This document shows positions 59,253 to 64,000 of a DNA stretch of 64,000 nucleotides, one piece after another. The stretch spans positions 11,949,001 through 12,013,000 of the forward strand of contig NZ_CP071090.1 in NCBI RefSeq assembly GCF_017301735.1, read 5' to 3'. The position numbers and the translations under genes were made by a program. The notes below the pieces were generated by a model. The model did no database searches and was not told the DNA's origin. It saw only the letters and a program-made list of their open reading frames with translations. The DNA comes from Pyxidicoccus parkwaysis. Its GTDB lineage: Bacteria > Myxococcota > Myxococcia > Myxococcales > Myxococcaceae. Each line of letters opens with the position of its first letter. Position 1 is the stretch's first letter.

Positions 59253-60845
59253 TCAGCGCGTGAGCTCCATCGTGGACCAGACCTCCGGGTTGCGCTGCAT
59301 GGCGGGCGTGCTGCTCGTGCCACCGAGGACATAGACGCGGCCCGTGCGGCTCGTCGCGGTGGCGAAGCTGCTCATGACGTGGTGAAGCCGCGAGGCCGGC
59401 CGCCAGTCCTTCACGGTGCCGTCGGGTTGGAGGCTCGCGGTGAGGGTGAGCCCACGAGGCATCACGACGAGGAGCGCGTCATGCAGCGCCACGAGTCGCA
59501 CCCCGTGCTGTCCGGAGGCGCCGAAGTCCACGGTTCCATTCCAGGGCGGCGTGGGCTCCGAGCGCCAGTTCCGTCCCGTGTCGAGCGGGACGGAGGAGAG
59601 CTCGCCCCGGGCTCCCACGGCGTAGAGCCGCCCGTTCGCGAGCGCCGCGCCCTGGTCGTAGTGGAGCTCGGTGGGTGCGTCGAAGGACTCCCAGGCGGTG
59701 ACTCGCGCGCCGGACACCTTCGCGCGCAGCACGTCGCGCCGTCCCTGCGTGAAGTTCCCCGAGTCGATGGTGCCCCCTGCGACCCACAGGGCCTCGTCAC
59801 TGGCCACCAGTGAATGCCAGCCGCGAGGCTGGGGCAGCGGGGCTTCCTCGCGCCATGGGCCCAGTGAGCCGTCCTCGCGAATGGGCGCGGACACCACCGA
59901 GGCCGTGAAGTCGTTGTCCCGCTGTCCTCCCGCAACGAACAGACGCCCGCCGAGCACCGCCATGCCATGGTGGATGAGCGGCACCGGAAGCGTCCCGCTC
60001 TCGCGCCACTCGCCGAGGCTGCCGTCGGGCTGGAGAGGGGCGGAGAACACCTTCGCGTTCTCTTTCAGGGTCGCGCCGGAGCCAGTGAGTTGCTGGATGT
60101 GCAGCCCGCCGGAGACGAAGACGCGGTCCGGGGACGCGGCGGCTGCGTGGTAGTAGAGGTCCATCGGCAGGTCGCGCTCGCGGCGCCAGAGCGCGAGGCC
60201 ACCTTCCGCGGGCTGGGGGATTCCGCCCGGGCCGCGCTCGGGACAGTTGCCGCCGGCACACAGGCAGAGCGGTTGTTGTCGTGTCCCCGTGTCGCTCACG
60301 AGCACGGTGCGGCGCACGCACGTCTCGCCGGAGCCGCAGGCACCGTCATCGCAGACGCGGTGGCAGCGCTGGTCTCCCGTCTGTGGCGTGTTGCATGGCC
60401 CTCCCGCGCAGAGGACGTCGTACTCCGTGAAGTCACATGCCTCGCCGTAGTCGCAGCCTCCGGGGGCTTTGTTCGGACAGGTCCGGAAGGAGGAGGGCCG
60501 TGGACCTTGCTGTGTGGTGGTCTCGGAGGGAGGCCGGACGGACGTGGCGCCGCCGTCGCCTGGCGTGCCCTGCCTGGGGGCCCCGGAGGGAGGCCGCGTG
60601 GCCATGGTGCCTCCGTCGCCCGGTGTGCCCCGCTGGGGGTCCCCGGAGGGAGGCCGCCCGGTCGTGGCGCCGCTGCCCGGCGCGTCGGGCGCGGAGGCGC
60701 TGACGGGAATGGCCCGGCTACCGCAGGTGCACGCGCTGAGCCCCAGCACGACGAGGAGCAGGAGCCTGACGCGGGCGCTGGGGCCCGCCGCGATGCGGAA
60801 CATGCGCCTGGCGCGAGCGGAAAGACGTGCAGGGACGGGAGGCAT
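59253..60845 (-). CDS. Kelch-like lipoprotein with Cys-rich N-terminal part
   Basis: The protein is 530 residues from ATG 60845 (ATG 60803 is an alternative that puts the signal first). The signal RLLLLVVLGLSAC gives the lipidated Cys. A Pro/Gly/Thr linker follows, with PPSGxPxxGTPGDGG-type repeats (about 60-110). A Cys-rich module covers about 122-205 (12 or so Cys, for example CDYGEACDFTEYDVLCAGGPC). The last 300 residues are kelch-like blades with VFVSGG, LFVAGG, LWVAGG, LYAVGA and VYVLGG turns. It is probably on the outer surface and interaction-oriented. Function unknown. Confidence 0.85.
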   Translation of the reverse strand: MPPVPARLSARARRMFRIAAGPSARVRLLLLVVLGLSACTCGSRAIPVSASAPDAPGSGATTGRPPSGDPQRGTPGDGGTMATRPPSGAPRQGTPGDGGATSVRPPSETTTQQGPRPSSFRTCPNKAPGGCDYGEACDFTEYDVLCAGGPCNTPQTGDQRCHRVCDDGACGSGETCVRRTVLVSDTGTRQQPLCLCAGGNCPERGPGGIPQPAEGGLALWRRERDLPMDLYYHAAAASPDRVFVSGGLHIQQLTGSGATLKENAKVFSAPLQPDGSLGEWRESGTLPVPLIHHGMAVLGGRLFVAGGQRDNDFTASVVSAPIREDGSLGPWREEAPLPQPRGWHSLVASDEALWVAGGTIDSGNFTQGRRDVLRAKVSGARVTAWESFDAPTELHYDQGAALANGRLYAVGARGELSSVPLDTGRNWRSEPTPPWNGTVDFGASGQHGVRLVALHDALLVVMPRGLTLTASLQPDGTVKDWRPASRLHHVMSSFATATSRTGRVYVLGGTSSTPAMQRNPEVWSTMELTR

Positions 60846-61025
60846 GGCCGCAGCGTAGACCAGACATTCCGTGTCCAGCCCCAGACCACGAAGGCATTGT
60901 CAGACGGAGCCGTGCCATGCTGCATCGGCGTACAGGTCTCGGGTTCACCTCGCCTCAACGTCCATCCCCTGAGCACGGGGGCTCCCGGACGGAAGCGCGC
61001 GAGTCCTCCGGAGAGGGAGAGGGGC

Positions 61026-61682
61026 ATGGCACTGGCGAAGAAGGGCTCGCGCCTGCTGACGCTGGAGCAGGGGCGCTTCCGCTGGACCGTGGCGCCTGCC
61101 GATGAGCCGGGCCTGGGCATCGTGGCCGAGGACGCGGACGCTCCCGGGCAGCGGATGGTGGCCTGGGTGGAGCACGACATCCGCATCACCCCCTGGGTCG
61201 TACGCGAGGCCATTCTTCACGCCCTGGCCCACGGCTGGCAGCCGCGAGCGCGCGGCGCCGAGCGCGTCTTCCGCCTCGAAACGCGGGCGCTCCATCGCGC
61301 CCGTGGCGCGTGGTTGAGCGCGAAGCTGGAGTCCCTGTGCGATGTCTTCGAGGCACGTCTGCCGAGCGTCGAAGGCGTGCGAGACCTGAACCGTCACGGT
61401 GAGCGCGCCATCGCGTTCGAGCACCTGTGTGGCCACTTCTTCGACGCCGACACTCCGCCGACGCTGAGCCTGCATGAATTCGAGCAGGTTGCTTCGCTCG
61501 GAGAGGAGCTCGGCTGTCACCTCGACTGGGTGTGGCTCATCGCCCGGCTGGAGCCCGCGGACCGCCCGCGCATCCCTCGCGGCCTGCGGACGCTGGCCAC
61601 GCGCCACCTGACGGGCGCGCTCGCGCGGGAACCCTCACGCAGGGAAGCCCATCAGCGACTGCTCGGACTGCTCGAAGCGTAG
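61026..61682 (+). CDS. Hypothetical cytoplasmic protein
   Basis: The protein is 218 residues. No signal peptide, membrane helix or known motif was seen. It is mixed alpha/beta with RFRWTVAPADEPGLGIVAED near the start and an Arg-rich helical end. It overlaps the convergent CPBP protease gene by 31 bp at the 3' end. The 180-bp region upstream, shared with the divergent kelch-like gene, contains no other gene. Confidence 0.7.
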   Translation: MALAKKGSRLLTLEQGRFRWTVAPADEPGLGIVAEDADAPGQRMVAWVEHDIRITPWVVREAILHALAHGWQPRARGAERVFRLETRALHRARGAWLSAKLESLCDVFEARLPSVEGVRDLNRHGERAIAFEHLCGHFFDADTPPTLSLHEFEQVASLGEELGCHLDWVWLIARLEPADRPRIPRGLRTLATRHLTGALAREPSRREAHQRLLGLLEA

Positions 61683-62662
61683 GCGGGACTGACTGGCGCG
61701 CGCGCCCGCCAGCGCCACACCAGCCCCAGCGTCACCGCCCCCATGACGACAGCGCCGAGGACGCCCTCGCCGTTGAAGACCCAGACGCTGCCGCTGAAGA
61801 GGCCGGGCTTGCCCGAGTACACATTCCCCAGCACCGTCGGGTTGATGAGGTTCCAGGCCAGGTGGAGCACGGCGCACGGCCACACCGAGCGCGTCCACAG
61901 GTACACGGCCTGGAACATCGCGGCCGCCGCGCCGATGGCCAGCAGGAACGTCACGTTCTGCGCCACATGTCCGCGCTGCGTGGTGGAGAACAGGATGGGC
62001 AGGTGGAAGGCGGGCCACACCACCGAGAGGATGCCCAGCGCCACGAGCGGCCGGTCCTCCCAGCGGCGCACGAGGTAGCCGCGCCAGCCGACCTCCTCGC
62101 CCAGCTCACCCGGAAGGCCGAAGGGAACGAAGAGCGCCGCGAGCAGGCCCGCCACGCCCCACTTCAGCCAGGAGACTCCCGCCGGAAGCGCCGCGCCCGC
62201 CTTGCGCACCCAGCCGAAGCGCACCGCGAGCGCCACCAGTAGCCACGGTGCCGAAATCACCGGCAGGAGGACCAGCATCAACCCGAGCGCGCCCAGCCCG
62301 GTGTATGGCCCAAGCCCGGGCAGGCTGCGCTCCAGCGCCTCGGGTGTGTAGTGGATGAAGTCCGGCCCCAGCAGCGGCCGCAGCGCATACGCGAGCACCA
62401 CCAGCACCAAGGCGTACAGGAGCGGAAGCCCCGCGGCCACGCCCCAGTGGACGGAGCGCGTGAAGCCGAAGCCGGCCGCGGCGGGGGACTCGCGCCGGAA
62501 GAACCACGCGCAGGCGAGCCCCACGACTCCGGGCACGCACATCAGCATCCGCAGCAGGATGTAGCGGCTCTCGTCCTGGAGCCAGAGCGCCCCGAGGCCC
62601 CAGGACACCAGCAGCGTGACGCCGATGAAGACCGCGGATTCCCGAGCGCGTGAGGTGGGCAT
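61652..62662 (-). CDS. CPBP-family intramembrane metalloprotease (CAAX protease-like)
   Basis: The protein is 336 residues with about eight membrane helices. Motif 1 is EEVGWRGYLVRRW (E189, E190 and the Arg). The His motifs follow at VVWPAFHLPILF and VLHLAWNLINP, giving the Glu/His ligand set of ABI/CAAX proteases. Members cleave in or near membranes, and several are linked to bacteriocin immunity or protein maturation. No substrate is evident nearby. ATG at 62662. Confidence 0.9.
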   Translation of the reverse strand: MPTSRARESAVFIGVTLLVSWGLGALWLQDESRYILLRMLMCVPGVVGLACAWFFRRESPAAAGFGFTRSVHWGVAAGLPLLYALVLVVLAYALRPLLGPDFIHYTPEALERSLPGLGPYTGLGALGLMLVLLPVISAPWLLVALAVRFGWVRKAGAALPAGVSWLKWGVAGLLAALFVPFGLPGELGEEVGWRGYLVRRWEDRPLVALGILSVVWPAFHLPILFSTTQRGHVAQNVTFLLAIGAAAAMFQAVYLWTRSVWPCAVLHLAWNLINPTVLGNVYSGKPGLFSGSVWVFNGEGVLGAVVMGAVTLGLVWRWRARAPVSPAYASSSPSSR

Positions 62663-62714
62663 GTTCGCCCCTACGCCTTACTACGGGTATCGATTGCCTC
62701 GCACCCTCAGGGAC

Positions 62715-63701
62715 TCAGCGCTTGCGGGTGAGCAGCACCACGGCGCCGAGGATGGCGGCCATGGCCACCCAGGCCGTGGGCTTCATCGTCTCACCCGCGA
62801 GCACACCGCCCAGGAACACCGCCACCACCGGGTTGACGTACGCGTAGCTGGTGGCCAGCGCCGGACGCGCATGACGCAGCAGGTAGCCATACGCGCTGTA
62901 GCCCACCAGCGAGCCGAAGGTGACGAGGTAGAAGTACGCGAAGATGGCGCTGGCTGGCGGCATCGTCGCCGGCACGTGCTCGCCCCTCAGCAGGCCGAAG
63001 GCGAACATCAGCGCGCCGCCGCACAGCATCTGCGCGGCGGTGGACATGAGCCCCTCCGGCATGGGCTGGCGGCGGCTCCACATGGAGCCGAAGGCCCAGG
63101 CCATCGGCGACGCCAGCATCGCCACCGTGGGCAGCCAGTGACCGCCCAGGTTGCCGCCGAGGTTGAGCACCACGATTCCGCTGAAGCCCAGCGCCAGCCC
63201 CCAGCGCTCCGCGCGCGCCGGCCACTGTCCGAAGAGGCCACCGAAGAGCGCCGTCCACATGGGCAGGCTGCCCACCACCAGCGCCGCCACGCCCGACGGC
63301 ACCCACTGCTGCGCGAAGACGAGGCCCCCGTTGCCGATGCCCAGGAGCAGGAAGCCCACCACCGCGCTCGACGCCCACTGCCTCGCCGTGGGCACCGGCG
63401 CGCCGCGCAGCCACAGCACCGCGAACAGCACGCTGCCCGCCAGCATGAAGCGACTGCCCGACATCAGGAAAGGCGGCAGCCCGCCCTGCAGCCCGAAGCG
63501 GATGGCCAGGTAGGTGGAGCCCCAGATGGTGTACAGCGTCAGCAGACTGGCGATGAGCCAACCCCGGTGCCCGCTGGCCGCGCTGGCGGCGGGCAGCGCG
63601 GCGGGAGGGGTGGGGGCGGAAACCAGGGGCTGCGCGGGCGAAGAGGCGGACACGGTGGCGCCGCTTGTAGCGCCCGTGCCCCAGCGTGGCCATGTGCGCA
63701 T
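62715..63701 (-). CDS. EamA/DMT-family exporter (YedA/RhaT-like)
   Basis: About 328 residues from ATG 63701 (GTG 63653 is an alternative that would remove a 16-residue Ala/Ser/Pro-rich start). Ten membrane helices form two EamA repeats: LIASLLTLYTIWGSTYLAIRFGLQG ... WTALFGGLFG, then WAFGSMWSRRQP ... PVVAVFLGGVLAGETMKPTAWV. Members export amino acids or other metabolites; the substrate is not predictable. It diverges from hrcA. Confidence 0.88.
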   Translation of the reverse strand: MRTWPRWGTGATSGATVSASSPAQPLVSAPTPPAALPAASAASGHRGWLIASLLTLYTIWGSTYLAIRFGLQGGLPPFLMSGSRFMLAGSVLFAVLWLRGAPVPTARQWASSAVVGFLLLGIGNGGLVFAQQWVPSGVAALVVGSLPMWTALFGGLFGQWPARAERWGLALGFSGIVVLNLGGNLGGHWLPTVAMLASPMAWAFGSMWSRRQPMPEGLMSTAAQMLCGGALMFAFGLLRGEHVPATMPPASAIFAYFYLVTFGSLVGYSAYGYLLRHARPALATSYAYVNPVVAVFLGGVLAGETMKPTAWVAMAAILGAVVLLTRKR

Positions 63702-63934
63702 TGCCGTACCCCACAGTCGGAGCCCGGCCGGTGCGGTACAGTGCGAGGGGGCACACTCACGGGCGCGGCAACGCCTGCCTGCCCTCCTGCCGCATGCCGC
63801 GCAGGGAATGCCGTCGAGACCTGGACGTACGGACATGGGGACGCGGATTGAACGGCCGGGCCCGCTTTCTTAAACTTCCGGTGGAGCCTGGGCGGATGTC
63901 TCACCGGGCCGCCGGCTCCGGAGTGTGAGCAGGG

Positions 63935-64000
63935 ATGTCGTCCGAAGAGCTGGGAGAACGTGAGAAGGAAGTCCTCCGCGCCGTGGTCCAGGAGTACATC
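63935..64000 (+). CDS. hrcA: Heat-inducible transcription repressor HrcA, N-terminal fragment
   Basis: Only the first 22 residues are in the window: MSSEELGEREKEVLRAVVQE then YI, matching the start of the HrcA winged helix. HrcA represses chaperone genes through CIRCE elements. No CIRCE inverted repeat is visible in the 233 bp upstream. The call rests on a short stretch but the match is characteristic. Confidence 0.75.
   Translation, partial: MSSEELGEREKEVLRAVVQEYI

Noticed and set aside
63702-63934. CIRCE element upstream of hrcA
   Set aside because: No TTAGCACTC-N9-GAGTGCTAA-type inverted repeat is present; only short GTGC/GCAC words occur.

Overview
The window is very GC-rich, densely packed DNA with strong third-position GC. 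The gene content points to a myxobacterium of the Myxococcus/Corallococcus/Pyxidicoccus group. Indicators are an RpoE1-like ECF sigma factor, a poly-HAMP hybrid histidine kinase of about 2,470 residues, a lipoprotein polymorphic toxin of the TIGR02269/DUF2380 (SitA5-like) type, many secreted lipoproteins, several large PAS/GAF kinases and a candidate sigma-54 promoter. No rRNA, tRNA, IS transposase or CRISPR array was seen. Calls rest on reading the translations and motifs by eye; no database search was run.

Layout. 1-6.6 kb: a cut-off membrane protein, two exported proteins, hemF (oxygen-dependent coproporphyrinogen III oxidase), and a long repeat-containing tail-anchored protein. 6.7-8.5 kb: an ECF sigma factor, its zinc-finger anti-sigma factor and a small secreted protein, closed by a strong terminator. 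8.5-13.7 kb: a heme-oxygenase-fold protein, a V4R-like protein, a 1-kb gene-poor stretch with a candidate sigma-54 promoter, a phospholipase-D-family enzyme and a lipoprotein. 14-21 kb: an outer-membrane-like protein, a BlaI/M56 peptidase pair behind a double operator, an aldehyde dehydrogenase and a TPR protein. 22.5-27 kb: a monovalent cation/proton exchange cluster (KefB-like, RCK-cNMP regulator, CPA1 antiporter). 27-33.5 kb: a PQQ-type sugar dehydrogenase, a DJ-1/PfpI protein, a DUF1684 protein, a catalytically altered acyltransferase-fold protein, and small TipAS and cyclic-phosphate receiver proteins followed by an 86-bp tandem repeat.

34-40 kb holds a Gly-rich protein with a poly-Gln tail, a TetR regulator with a perfect 20-bp palindrome upstream, a degenerate transglycosylase and a TonB-dependent receptor. 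41-50.5 kb is a signalling block: a giant hybrid kinase with 16 HAMP-like repeats, followed by a receiver-PAS-PAS-kinase. 50.5-53.9 kb is a minus-strand accessory island. It holds a SitA5-like lipoprotein toxin broken by one in-frame TAG, a coupled downstream gene that is probably its immunity gene, and three small RelE/ParE-like paralogues. The 3' end of one paralogue is duplicated on the far side of the toxin cassette. 54-57 kb is a multi-sensor histidine kinase split by a one-base insertion. 57-64 kb has cysteine-rich and kelch-like lipoproteins, a CPBP intramembrane protease, an EamA exporter and the start of hrcA at the right edge.

Together the region combines envelope and lipoprotein functions, ion homeostasis, heavy two-component signalling and a kin-discrimination-type toxin locus. 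The best candidates for something undescribed are the 50.5-53.9 kb island and the poly-HAMP kinase.
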